A stretch of DNA of 57,023 nt. It comes from an uncultured Bacilli bacterium (GTDB lineage Bacteria > Bacillota_I > Bacilli_A > RF39 > UBA660). Made by a program: the position numbers and the translations under genes. The stretch covers positions 1 through 57,023 of the forward strand of contig CAJUKB010000008.1 of the NCBI GenBank assembly GCA_910587325.1. The letters run 5' to 3'. A model generated the notes under the pieces. The model was not told the DNA's origin, searched no databases, and worked only from the letters and a program-made list of their open reading frames with translations. Numbering within the stretch: the first letter of the stretch is position 1; every line of letters starts with the position of its first letter. Shown here piece by piece: positions 42,511 through 51,708 of this stretch.

Positions 42511-42526
42511 ATAAATAAAAATTAAA

Positions 42527-42617
42527 TGGCGGAGGAAAAGGGATTCGAACCCCTGCGCCGTTGCCGACCTCCTGGTTTTCAAGACCAGTCCCTTCAACCA
42601 GACTTGGGTATTCCTCC
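42527..42617 (-). tRNA. tRNA-Ser(TGA)
   Basis: 91 bases with a long variable arm, anticodon TGA, encoded CCA. First tRNA of the minus-strand operon. Confidence 0.96.
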
Positions 42618-42629
42618 AGCGACAAATTG

Positions 42630-42659
42630 ATTATATCATAGTACTTTTTTATGTGTCAA
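42630..42659 (-). promoter_or_regulatory. Promoter of the Ser-fMet-Asp-Phe tRNA operon
   Basis: Consensus TTGACA (42659-42654), 18 bases, TATAAT (42635-42630). Confidence 0.85.
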
Positions 42660-42702
42660 CTGAAAAAATAGCATTTTTTAGGTATTTTGGTCTAAAAAAG
42701 TC

Positions 42703-42731
42703 TTGATTATTTTAATTTTTAATATTATACT
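42703..42731 (+). promoter_or_regulatory. tRNA-Leu promoter
   Basis: TTGATT (42703-42708), 17 bases, TATACT (42726-42731). Confidence 0.7.
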
Positions 42732-42765
42732 TAAATAGTCTTATTTATTTAAGACAAGTGCCAAT

Positions 42766-42854
42766 GCCCAAGTGGCGGAATAGGTAGACGCACAGGACTT
42801 AAAATCCTGCGGGTGTTAAAGCCCGTGCCGGTTCAAGTCCGGCCTTGGGCACCA
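42766..42854 (+). tRNA. tRNA-Leu(TAA)
   Basis: 89 bases with long variable arm, anticodon TAA, encoded CCA. It reads away from the four-tRNA operon. Confidence 0.96.
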
Positions 42855-42953
42855 AATTTGATTATAAGCTCCACTTTTTGTTGGAGTTTTAATATACTTT
42901 AAATATGTTAGTGATGCATTATGTATTTTATTATATGCTTGGGGGATGAAAAA

Positions 42954-43751
42954 ATGTATGGAGCAATTATAGGAGATTTAGCAGGTTCAATATATGAATT
43001 TGGGCAAGTAAAGCAAGTACATCCAGTTTCTATAAATAAAATTATAGAAAAAAATAGTTTTTATAGTGATGATACAATTTTAACTATTGCTATACTTGAT
43101 GCAATTTTAAACAAAGAAGAAGTTATTTATTATGAAAAATATATAAAAAAGTACATACAAGAATATAAAAACTATAAGCCCAATTTCCAACCTTATTTTA
43201 AAACTACATTTTCTTCCAATTTAATCAACTGGTCTGAAGGCAAGATAGAGGGTAGAAGTAAGGGAAATGGAGCAGTGATGCGTATTTCGCCTGTGGGGTA
43301 TTTATTTAACAATGAGTGGGATATTATCAGACAATCAACATTAGCAACTTTTCCCTCTCATTATTCTTATGAAGCAATGGATGCGTCTCAAACTATAGCA
43401 CTCATTATTTATTATGCAAGAAGTGGTATGAAAAAAGAAGAAATAATTTATATGCTTACAAAATCATTAAAATACCAACCATTTACTAAATTTAATACAA
43501 CGTGTAATGAAACATTGCCAAATTGTTTGTATGCTCTATTTTCTTCTAATAGTTATGAAGAAGCGATAAAAAAAGTAATATCTTACGGTGGAGATACAGA
43601 TACGAATGCTTGTATTGTAGGTGCTATGGCGGAGGCTTTATTTGGAATTGGTGAAAATTTAATTTCATTAGCTAATCAAAAGCTTCCTACTGAGTTTGTA
43701 AATATTTTAGAAGAGGGATATAGTAGAATAAAGAAAATTGCTTTATATTAA
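42954..43751 (+). CDS. ADP-ribosylglycohydrolase-family protein
   Basis: The 265-residue protein matches the ADP-ribosyl hydrolase (ARH/DraG) family: AIIGDLAGSIYEF, SDDTILTIAI (metal-binding DD-T) and GGDTDTNACIVGAMAEA (second metal site). It removes ADP-ribose from protein, nucleic acid or small metabolites. No ADP-ribosyltransferase is seen in the window. ATG 42954 follows GGGGGAT; an earlier ATG at 42921 has no ribosome site. Confidence 0.9.
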   Translation: MYGAIIGDLAGSIYEFGQVKQVHPVSINKIIEKNSFYSDDTILTIAILDAILNKEEVIYYEKYIKKYIQEYKNYKPNFQPYFKTTFSSNLINWSEGKIEGRSKGNGAVMRISPVGYLFNNEWDIIRQSTLATFPSHYSYEAMDASQTIALIIYYARSGMKKEEIIYMLTKSLKYQPFTKFNTTCNETLPNCLYALFSSNSYEEAIKKVISYGGDTDTNACIVGAMAEALFGIGENLISLANQKLPTEFVNILEEGYSRIKKIALY

Positions 43752-43847
43752 AGAAAAAGAGTAATTGTTGTTGGAAAGAAAGTATAGGTTTTTCTATCCT
43801 TTTTTAGTATAATGATAAATAGTTGTGAAAAAAGTGAGGTAGTAAAA

Positions 43848-45587
43848 ATGAAAAAGAAAGAAAATGCTAATTTTTTTCAAAACGTTAAAAGAACTTGTCT
43901 ATACATAAAAGATGCAAAATGGAATTTGGTAGGTTATGCCCTTGTTAGTGTAATTGAAGCCATTATCGGAGCTATTCTTCCTTTGATTTCTGCTAAAATC
44001 ATTTTAAATATTACGGATGGAGTAATGGAACAATTATTATTCTCTGCCCTAGCTGTATTTGGTATTGAGTTTATATTGTATATCATGTATTATTTTAAAA
44101 ATGCTTTTTATAGTGTTGTATATAGAAAAACACTTGTGAATTTACAAGTCGCTGTTGCTAGAGAAACATTAAAATTAGAAGTGAAAGAAATGGATAAAGA
44201 ATCATCTGGATTGTTTATCGACCGATTAAATCGGGATACACAAGATATTTCTGGAATGTTTATGGAATATACCTATTGGACTTCTTATGTTATATCTAAT
44301 GTTGGAGTTTTAGTGGCCATACTATTTTTAAATCGTTACTTTTTTTTGTATGCCATTTTAGTTTCCTTATGTGTATTTTTTATAAATAAGAAAAGTTTAA
44401 GTAAACAATACGAAGTACAAAAAAACTTAAAAAAACTACAAGAGAAAAAAACAGGACTTACGAGTGAACTTGTAAGAGGAATAAGAGATATTAAAGTTTT
44501 AAACGCTAGTAAAGCTATTTTAAAACAAACTTCTAATAAAATTGTGGAAACATCGAATGAAGAAATTAAAATGATAAAAATAAGAAGAAAGTATAATTAT
44601 TATGAAAACAATGTTCGTAGCATTACTGATTTTTTGCTAATTGTTTTTGGTATTTTTCTTTATAGTAAAGGATTACTTGCCATTCCTACTTTTGTGATTT
44701 TATACAATTACCAATCCAAAGTGAAAAATTTACTCACAGGAGTGGTACAGCTTTTAGAATACAATAAAAAGTTTGTAGTTGCTTCTAATCGTATTTATGA
44801 AGTAATTGAAAATGAAAGATTTAAGAAGGAAAAATTCGGTACCACAAAAGTAAAGAAATTGGAAGGAAGTATTCGTTTTTTAGACGTATCGTTTGGTTAT
44901 GATGATAAAAAAATTTTAAACCATATGAATTTTGAAGTGACGCCAAACCAAAAGGTGGCATTTGTTGGAAAAAGTGGTGCCGGAAAAACCACCATCTTTA
45001 ATTTGATTACTCGACTTTATGAAGCAGAAGAAGGAAAAGTACTTTTAGATGGACACAATATTAACGATTTGGATTGTGATTCAATAAGAAATAATATGTC
45101 TATCATTACCCAAAATCCTTATATATTTAATTTTTCAATTAAAGAAAACTTGTTACTTGCCAAAGAAAAAGCGACAATGAAAGAAATAAGAAACGCTTGT
45201 AAAATGGCTTGTATTGACGATTTTATTATGGAACTACCGGAGAAGTACGATACTAAAATTGGAGAAAATGGTGTTATTTTATCAGGCGGACAAAAACAAA
45301 GGCTTGCTATTGCTAGAGCCTTACTTATGAAAACAGAAATTATTCTATTTGATGAAGCAACAAGTGCTTTAGACAACGAAACCCAAAGTGAAATTCAAAA
45401 TGCTATAGAAAACTTAAAAGGAGAATATACCATTTTAATCGTTGCTCATCGCTTGTCTACCATAATCGATAGTGATTGTATTTTTGTAGTGGATGATGGA
45501 AAAGTGATTGATAGCGGTACACATAAGGAACTTCTTAAAAAATGTGCATTTTACAAAAACTTATATGAAAAAGACTTGCAAGTTTAA
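43848..45587 (+). CDS. ABC exporter, fused membrane and ATPase domains
   Basis: The 579-residue half-transporter has about six membrane segments (residues 20-310) and a nucleotide-binding domain: Walker A VGKSGAGKTT, Q-loop ITQNPY, signature LSGGQKQR and Walker B ILFDEATSALD, then H-loop VAHRLS. It should act as a homodimer exporting a peptide, lipid or drug; no peptidase domain or substrate gene is adjacent. TATAAT lies at about 43808 and GAGGTAG before ATG 43848. Confidence 0.92.
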   Translation: MKKKENANFFQNVKRTCLYIKDAKWNLVGYALVSVIEAIIGAILPLISAKIILNITDGVMEQLLFSALAVFGIEFILYIMYYFKNAFYSVVYRKTLVNLQVAVARETLKLEVKEMDKESSGLFIDRLNRDTQDISGMFMEYTYWTSYVISNVGVLVAILFLNRYFFLYAILVSLCVFFINKKSLSKQYEVQKNLKKLQEKKTGLTSELVRGIRDIKVLNASKAILKQTSNKIVETSNEEIKMIKIRRKYNYYENNVRSITDFLLIVFGIFLYSKGLLAIPTFVILYNYQSKVKNLLTGVVQLLEYNKKFVVASNRIYEVIENERFKKEKFGTTKVKKLEGSIRFLDVSFGYDDKKILNHMNFEVTPNQKVAFVGKSGAGKTTIFNLITRLYEAEEGKVLLDGHNINDLDCDSIRNNMSIITQNPYIFNFSIKENLLLAKEKATMKEIRNACKMACIDDFIMELPEKYDTKIGENGVILSGGQKQRLAIARALLMKTEIILFDEATSALDNETQSEIQNAIENLKGEYTILIVAHRLSTIIDSDCIFVVDDGKVIDSGTHKELLKKCAFYKNLYEKDLQV

Positions 45588-45651
45588 AAAGGAAAATTTT
45601 GAAAAAAGAATAAATATGCGTTATAATACGTAATTAGAAAGAGGTGCTTTG

Positions 45652-46296
45652 ATGCAAAAGAAAATGATTTTTGGCTTATTACTTGCTATTTTATTACTAC
45701 CTATTTCTGTATTTGCAGAAAAAATTGATATTACTAGTTACAATACGATGAATTTAGAAGAATCCTTAAAAGACGAAAATATAACTTATGATTTAAGTAA
45801 TTATAAGGAAAATGATAACCAAATTACGATTTATATGTTTAGAGGAAAAGGATGTGTACATTGCCAAGATTTTCTAAATTATGTAAATAGTACTTTAGTA
45901 AGTGAGTATGGAGATAAATTTAAACTTATTTCTTTTGAAACTTGGTATGATTCTAATAATTCAAGCTTATTAAACAAGGTAGCAACATTTTTAGGAGATG
46001 AAGCAGGAGGAGTTCCTTATATAGTTATTGGGGATAAATCATTCTTAGGATATGCTTCTTCATTAAATAGTGAAATTGAATCTGCAATTACAACATTATA
46101 CAATAGTAAAGAACGCTATGATGTGTTTGAAGAAATAAACAAAGAAGAGAAAAAAGAAACATCAAGTAATACCGCTGCAATTGTCATTTGGAATGCAGTT
46201 ATTATGGCCGTTGGTGTAGGAATTGTGATTTGGCATAATAGTGCTACAAAAAATCAAATTATAGAAGAATTAAGCAAAAAGACATCTAAAAAATAA
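45652..46296 (+). CDS. Membrane-bound thioredoxin-like protein
   Basis: The 214-residue protein has a signal peptide or membrane anchor (FGLLLAILLLPISVFA), a thioredoxin-like domain with the active pair in GCVHCQDF, and a second membrane segment near the C-terminus (IVIWNAVIMAVGVGIVIW) before a basic tail. It should work outside the membrane in thiol-disulphide exchange. The partner is unknown. AGAGGTG precedes the ATG. Confidence 0.8.
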   Translation: MQKKMIFGLLLAILLLPISVFAEKIDITSYNTMNLEESLKDENITYDLSNYKENDNQITIYMFRGKGCVHCQDFLNYVNSTLVSEYGDKFKLISFETWYDSNNSSLLNKVATFLGDEAGGVPYIVIGDKSFLGYASSLNSEIESAITTLYNSKERYDVFEEINKEEKKETSSNTAAIVIWNAVIMAVGVGIVIWHNSATKNQIIEELSKKTSKK

Positions 46297-46302
46297 GAAA
46301 CA

Positions 46303-46347
46303 AAAACTATTAGAAAAACATAGAATAATGTGAATAATAGTTTTTTT
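46303..46347 (+). terminator. Rho-independent terminator
   Basis: AAAACTATTA (46303-46312) pairs with TAATAGTTTT (46335-46344), then T run. Confidence 0.8.
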
Positions 46348-46429
46348 TATGTATAAATGATTTGTTGTAATTTACAATGGCGTTTCTGTATGATAAAATT
46401 GTTTTTGTTTGTTTAAAGGAGTGAGATGT

Positions 46430-47836
46430 ATGAAAAAAACGAAAATTATTTGTAGTATTGGTCCAGCTAGTAATGAAGTAGATGTAATGGAGAAAATGGT
46501 ACAAGCAGGAATGGATGTTGCTCGTATTAATTTTTCACATGCCACGATTGAAGAAAGAGAAAAATGTGTTGCAACTGTTAAAGAAGTTCGAAAAAGAACA
46601 GGAGCTAATATTGCCATTTTGTATGATTCAAAAGGTCCAGAATTTCGTAGTGGAATGTTAGAAAATGGCGAGATTACTTTGGTGGAAGGAAAAACGATTC
46701 GCATAGTAAAAGAAAGTGTTTTAGGTACAGAGGAAAGAATTAGTGTCAATCATCCAAGTGCTTTAGATTCTATTCCAATAGGGAACGTTATTTTACTTGA
46801 AAATGGTTTAATGAAAATTGAAGTTGTTTCAAAGGAAGAAGATGGAATTACTTGTAAAATTATTCATGGTGGTATTCTTGGAAATAAGAAAAGCCTTAGT
46901 GTACCAGATGTATTACTAGATATGCCTTATGTGAGTGAACAAGATAGAGAAGATATTATTTATGCTTGTCACCATGACGGGGATATTTTAGCCATTTCTT
47001 TTGTTTCAAATAAGGAAAATGTTTTGGAGGTTCGTGAAATTTTAAAAGAACAAGGAAAAGAAGATATGCCAATTATTTGTAAAATAGAAAATGGAATTGG
47101 TGTAAATAATTTAGAAGAAATTTTAGAAGTTTCTGAAGGAATTATGGTGGCTCGTGGAGATTTAGGAACGGAAACTCGTATGGAAACCTTGCCACTTGTT
47201 CAAAAAGAAATGATTAAAAAATGTCGCGAACAAGGAAAAATTTGTATTGTTGCAACAGAGATGTTAGAATCAATGAAAAACAATGCACGTCCAACAAGAG
47301 CTGAGATTAGTGACGTTGCCAATGCTGTATTAGATGGAACGGATGCTGTGATGTTATCTGGAGAATCAACGGTAGGACATCACCCTGTTGAAACAGTAGA
47401 GTTTATGGCAAATATTTGTGAAGAAATGGAAAAATCTACTTCATTTGAACATTTATTTGCTTATAAAAAAGAATTTGGAATTACGCAAACGATTGCAAAT
47501 AGTGTTGTAGAAAGTGCCAATATATTACATGCGAAAGCCATTATTGCAGCAACGGTAAGTGGTTTTACGGCAAGAAAAATTAGTAATTTAAAACCAGATT
47601 CCATTATTCTTGCAGCATGTCCAAATAAAGAAGTCGGAAGAAGACTAGCCTTAAACTGGGGTGTTTATCCACTGTATGTACCTATTTTAAATTCTGTTGA
47701 TGAAGTTTTAGATAAAAGTGTTGTATCTGCTAAAGAATATATGAATTTAGAAAAAGGGAATATTGTTGTCATTACGGGTGGTTTTCCAACAGGTGTTACG
47801 AAAACAACAAATTTAATGAAAATTGAAGAAATCTAA
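46430..47836 (+). CDS. pyk: Pyruvate kinase
   Basis: The 468-residue protein is a full pyruvate kinase: TKIICSIGPAS, MDVARINFSHA, the metal site region YDSKGPEFR, ICKIENGIG, MVARGDLG and DAVMLSGESTVG. It makes ATP and pyruvate at the end of glycolysis. It lacks the extra PEP-utilising C-terminal domain found in Bacillus pyruvate kinase. AAAGGAGTGAG precedes ATG 46430; a hairpin after the stop serves both this gene and the convergent helicase. Confidence 0.95.
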   Translation: MKKTKIICSIGPASNEVDVMEKMVQAGMDVARINFSHATIEEREKCVATVKEVRKRTGANIAILYDSKGPEFRSGMLENGEITLVEGKTIRIVKESVLGTEERISVNHPSALDSIPIGNVILLENGLMKIEVVSKEEDGITCKIIHGGILGNKKSLSVPDVLLDMPYVSEQDREDIIYACHHDGDILAISFVSNKENVLEVREILKEQGKEDMPIICKIENGIGVNNLEEILEVSEGIMVARGDLGTETRMETLPLVQKEMIKKCREQGKICIVATEMLESMKNNARPTRAEISDVANAVLDGTDAVMLSGESTVGHHPVETVEFMANICEEMEKSTSFEHLFAYKKEFGITQTIANSVVESANILHAKAIIAATVSGFTARKISNLKPDSIILAACPNKEVGRRLALNWGVYPLYVPILNSVDEVLDKSVVSAKEYMNLEKGNIVVITGGFPTGVTKTTNLMKIEEI

Positions 47837-47856
47837 AATATTAGATTTTCTTTTTT
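47828..47856. terminator. Bidirectional terminator
   Basis: GAAATCTAA (47828-47836) pairs with TTAGATTTTC (47841-47850), T run after; lies between convergent pyk and helicase genes. Confidence 0.75.
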
Positions 47857-49298
47857 ATTTCTTGAATAAAAATTGAAGAATGAAAATAGGGAACTAGCAA
47901 GTAACAATGATTTTTTGTTCTTGTTAAGGCAACATAAAAGAGTCTTCTTTCTTCTTCATATAAAAAGTTTTCTTTTTCTTGAATAAGGCGGGTAATAGCA
48001 GGCGTTTTTCTCTTAGCAGGAAGTCCAAGTTCACTATCAATTAAATTAATAATAATCACATTGTCACTTTCTAAGCCTTTTGATTTGTGAATGGTTAAAT
48101 AACGTAAGGTATAAAAATAGTTTTCTAGTTTGAAGTAGCCGTTTTCTAACCATGTTATTTTTTCTTTGGGAATAAAGGTGAAAATATCAAAGTTATTACG
48201 TCCAAGAATTAAAATTTCTCCATTATTTATATGCTTTATTGCTTTTAAAAGTACTTTATAAGGATTTAGGTATTTTATTATTTTAATAGGATTTTCTAAG
48301 TGTTTTTGGGATTGTAAATTCTTTTTAATTTGGCGCGTATTTTCCATAACAAAATCCCCTGCTATACGAATTAATTCTTGGCTGTTTCGATAGGTATTTT
48401 CTATTTTAAATGTTTTCGCACCTTGAAAATATTCTTGAAAGTTTAAGAAAATATTTAAGTCACAACCGGAAAACTTATAAATCGATTGAAAATCATCTCC
48501 CACCACCGTTAGATTGGCATTGCTATTTTTCACCACTTCACGAATTAAATCTAGTCGTAATTTGGAGGTATCTTGAAATTCATCAATGATGATTTCTTTG
48601 TAGTGGCATATTCTTTTTTCTTTACAAAGGTTTAAAGCCTTTTTAATTAAATCATCAAAATCATAATAATGGTTTTGCTCTTTTTCTTTTTCATAGTAAT
48701 TTAAAATAGTGTAAATAAAAAAGAGTAATGGATTTTCTTTGGATTTTTTAAAAAATGTCTTAAAATCTTCATAACTTAAATTGTTTGTATTAAATAAGAA
48801 AATAAAACTAGCGATTAACTTTTGATTTTCTATGTGTACATCTGTTTTTAAAAAATCTTGGTATTGTTTTTTAGTTAAGAATATCTTTTTATTTAGTTTT
48901 AAAAATTGTTTTTTTAAAAAAGAATTTTCCCATACATATTGTGTAAAGAAAATTGTAATGATTTGGTATAAGTAGGTATCGGGGGCTATTTCAAAAAATT
49001 CCTCTTCTTCTTTTAAAATATGCATGGCAAGTTTGTGAAACGTAAATACATGAATTCTATCATTCTTAATTTTTTCTTTTAAACTTTTTACAGATTCGTT
49101 TGTAAAGGAGATGCAAAGAATACTTTCCGGTTTTATATGTTTGATTTCTAATAAATACTTGATTTTGCCAATCATGGTAAGCGTTTTACCACTTCCTGCT
49201 CCTGCAACAATTAGCGAATATTTTTCTGCATTTAGGATAGCATTTCTTTGCTGTTCATCTAATGGATACCCATTAATTATAAAAAAATCTTTGTGCAT
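47841..49298 (-). CDS. Compact UvrD/Rep-type helicase
   Basis: The 485-residue protein has SF1A helicase motifs: Q-motif LDEQQRNAI, Walker A VAGAGSGKT, motif Ia CISFTNESV, motif II EIIIDEFQDTS, motif III VVGDDFQSIYKFSG, motif IV NTYRNS, and the last motifs TIHKSKGLE and YVALTRTK. It is about 200-250 residues shorter than PcrA/UvrD, with reduced insert domains, so its unwinding may be limited or need a partner. Role in repair is inferred from the family. Confidence 0.88.
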   Translation of the reverse strand: MHKDFFIINGYPLDEQQRNAILNAEKYSLIVAGAGSGKTLTMIGKIKYLLEIKHIKPESILCISFTNESVKSLKEKIKNDRIHVFTFHKLAMHILKEEEEFFEIAPDTYLYQIITIFFTQYVWENSFLKKQFLKLNKKIFLTKKQYQDFLKTDVHIENQKLIASFIFLFNTNNLSYEDFKTFFKKSKENPLLFFIYTILNYYEKEKEQNHYYDFDDLIKKALNLCKEKRICHYKEIIIDEFQDTSKLRLDLIREVVKNSNANLTVVGDDFQSIYKFSGCDLNIFLNFQEYFQGAKTFKIENTYRNSQELIRIAGDFVMENTRQIKKNLQSQKHLENPIKIIKYLNPYKVLLKAIKHINNGEILILGRNNFDIFTFIPKEKITWLENGYFKLENYFYTLRYLTIHKSKGLESDNVIIINLIDSELGLPAKRKTPAITRLIQEKENFLYEEERRLFYVALTRTKNHCYLLVPYFHSSIFIQEIKKKI

Positions 49299-49456
49299 AA
49301 CCTTTATTATAAAAATTCTTCTCTATTTGTCAAAAAGCTAATTTGGGAAATGGAAGATAGTTTTTCCTATTTCCTATGGAGAATTTGGCAAATTGATGGC
49401 AATTTCTTTCATTTTTAATGCATTTTGGGTATAATTAGAAAAAAGGAAGATGTAAT

Positions 49457-50638
49457 ATGTATAGAAAAACCTATGCGAAAATAGATGGAAATATTTTAGA
49501 AGAAAATGTTAAAGAAATAAAGAAAAAATATAATGAGTATGAATACTATTTTGGTGTTGTGAAAAATAACGCCTACGGCCATGGAATGAAAGTCGTGCAA
49601 AACTTAATACGAGCGGGAATTAACTACCTTGCTGTTTCTTCTTTGGAAGAAGCCTTAATGGCACGCAAATATACAAACGATACTCCTATTCTTGTTTTAG
49701 AGCCTATTCCTCTAGACTTTGTTGATGATGCCATTAATAGTAAAATTACCCTCACGATTGAAAGTGTCGATTATTTAAAAAACTTAAATAAAATGGATTT
49801 GCCTTATGAATTAAAGGTTCATTTAAAACTAGATACGGGAATGAATCGCTTAGGAATTAAAACCAGTAAAGAAGTAAAAGAAGCCGTTAAAATTATCAGT
49901 AAAAATGATAAATTGTTTTTAGAAGGTATTTATACCCATTTTGCAACTACTGGTGTAAATGATTTTTATTATGATAGGCAAGTAGAGAATTTTTTACATC
50001 TTACAAGTGAAATTGATTTAGCAAGTATTCCGATTGTGCATTTAGACCGAAGTTTAACTTTTGTTACGCATGAAAAGTTAGCATTTGCAAATGGTGTTCG
50101 TCTTGGAATTGCTATGTTTGGGTTTAGTGGAAGTAGAACGTTTGGAACAGGATTTAAAGCAAAACTAAGAAGTATAAAACGAAATATGTATTTAAAAAAA
50201 TATCATATTAGCAAAACGATTTTAGAAAATGATTTACAACTTTCTACTGCTTTTTCTCTTTATTCGAGTGTTATGTCCCTTCGTAAAGTACAGAAAGGTG
50301 ACGTAGTTGGTTATAATGCAAGTTATCAAGTAAAAGAAGAAAGTTTTATCGCAACCATTCCGATTGGATATGCTGATGGGATTTCAAAAGAGTTTGGATT
50401 TGTTTCTATACGAAATAAAAAGTATCCTATTGTGGCAGACGCGATGGATATGATAATGGTATTAGTAGATGAATCGGTTAAAATAAAAGATAAAGTAGAA
50501 ATTTTTGGAGATACTATAACTATTCATGAAGTAAAGGGAAGATTAAATACCAATGCGCAACATTTGTTTAGTGGGATTACTACTCGTGTTCCAAGAGTGC
50601 ATGTCGATGGTAAAGATGAAGTAGAAATAAAGTATTAG
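49457..50638 (+). CDS. alr: Alanine racemase
   Basis: The 393-residue protein has the PLP lysine in VVKNNAYGHGM, the middle LDTGMNRLGIK and the C-terminal IPIGYADGISKEF. It makes D-Ala for peptidoglycan. It is about 20 residues longer than standard because of a small insertion around residues 225-260 (TGFKAKLRSIKRNMYLKK region). AAGGAAG precedes the ATG; directly after the stop comes a 12-bp tandem repeat. Confidence 0.92.
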   Translation: MYRKTYAKIDGNILEENVKEIKKKYNEYEYYFGVVKNNAYGHGMKVVQNLIRAGINYLAVSSLEEALMARKYTNDTPILVLEPIPLDFVDDAINSKITLTIESVDYLKNLNKMDLPYELKVHLKLDTGMNRLGIKTSKEVKEAVKIISKNDKLFLEGIYTHFATTGVNDFYYDRQVENFLHLTSEIDLASIPIVHLDRSLTFVTHEKLAFANGVRLGIAMFGFSGSRTFGTGFKAKLRSIKRNMYLKKYHISKTILENDLQLSTAFSLYSSVMSLRKVQKGDVVGYNASYQVKEESFIATIPIGYADGISKEFGFVSIRNKKYPIVADAMDMIMVLVDESVKIKDKVEIFGDTITIHEVKGRLNTNAQHLFSGITTRVPRVHVDGKDEVEIKY

Positions 50639-50673
50639 CACCTAAGATAGCACCTAAGATAACACCTAAGATG
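50638..50673. repeat. Three 12-bp tandem repeats
   Basis: GCACCTAAGATA twice exactly (50638-50649, 50650-50661), then ACACCTAAGATG (50662-50673), starting at the last base of the alr stop. In one frame they read APKI APKI TPKM. Confidence 0.9.
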
Positions 50674-50705
50674 AATTTTGTGGAAAAAGAGGAAAGGTTG
50701 ATTTT

Positions 50706-51692
50706 ATGGAAAAGTACGTTCCACCATTTTCTATAACAAATACGATGTTAGAAGATGTTTCTGTGATTATGGAGAGTATCGGGAAATGGGATCATTATAA
50801 TCATTTGGATAAAATGCCAAAATTGAGAAAAAATAATCGAATACATTCTATTCATTCTTCATTAGCCATTGAAGCAAACTCGCTATCGTTGAATCAAGTA
50901 GAAGATGTTATTGATGGCAAATTGGTTATAGGCCCTAAACAAGAAATCCAAGAAGTAAAAAATGCGTATGAGGCTTATCTTTTAATGGAAAAAGTAAATC
51001 CCTATAGTCTTGAAGATTTAAAAAAAGTACATGGTATTATGATGTATTTGACACTTCAGGATGCTGGAGAATTTAGATCTTGTAAAGAGGGAGTGTTTGA
51101 TGGAGAAACATGTATTTTTATGGCACCAGGCCCTGAATTTGTAAATTCTCTTATGAAAGAATTATTTGATTGGATAAATCAAAATCAAAATAGAATACAT
51201 CCTTTAATTCTTTCCAGTGTATTTCATTATGAGTTTGTATTTATTCATCCTTTTTCGGATGGAAATGGCCGTATGGCAAGATTATGGCAAAATGTGATAC
51301 TTTCAAGTTGGAAAAATATTTTTGCCTATTTACCTATTGAATCTCAAATTCAAAAATATCAAAGTGAATATTATAAAGTCATAAATGATTCAAATCAAAA
51401 TGGAAATTCTAATGCATTTATTGAATTTATGTTAAAAATGATAAAAGAGGTAGTAATAGAAAATACAAGTGATAGCCTAGTATTTGGAAATACATATATA
51501 TGTAAGTTATTAGATATTATGGAAGATAATGTTCCTATTTCTGCAAATGATTTAATGGAACGTTTGCATTTGAAATCAAAAAAATCATTTAAAAAAACTT
51601 ATTTAGACCCAGCCATTCAAAATCACTTCATTAAAATGACAATACCAGATAAACCAACAAGTAAAAATCAAATGTATTATAAAGAAAAGTAA
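50706..51692 (+). CDS. Fic-family protein (AMPylase type)
   Basis: The 328-residue protein has the complete Fic motif HPFSDGNGRMAR and an N-terminal inhibitory-helix-like motif (SSLAIEANSLS, with S-x-x-x-E), so it is of the self-inhibited class II. A C-terminal winged-helix-like part follows (residues about 265-325). Fic enzymes attach AMP to target proteins; chromosomal copies are often stress or toxin-type regulators. GAGGAAAGG precedes the ATG. Confidence 0.9.
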   Translation: MEKYVPPFSITNTMLEDVSVIMESIGKWDHYNHLDKMPKLRKNNRIHSIHSSLAIEANSLSLNQVEDVIDGKLVIGPKQEIQEVKNAYEAYLLMEKVNPYSLEDLKKVHGIMMYLTLQDAGEFRSCKEGVFDGETCIFMAPGPEFVNSLMKELFDWINQNQNRIHPLILSSVFHYEFVFIHPFSDGNGRMARLWQNVILSSWKNIFAYLPIESQIQKYQSEYYKVINDSNQNGNSNAFIEFMLKMIKEVVIENTSDSLVFGNTYICKLLDIMEDNVPISANDLMERLHLKSKKSFKKTYLDPAIQNHFIKMTIPDKPTSKNQMYYKEK

Positions 51693-51708
51693 GAGAAGAG
51701 GAATTCAT

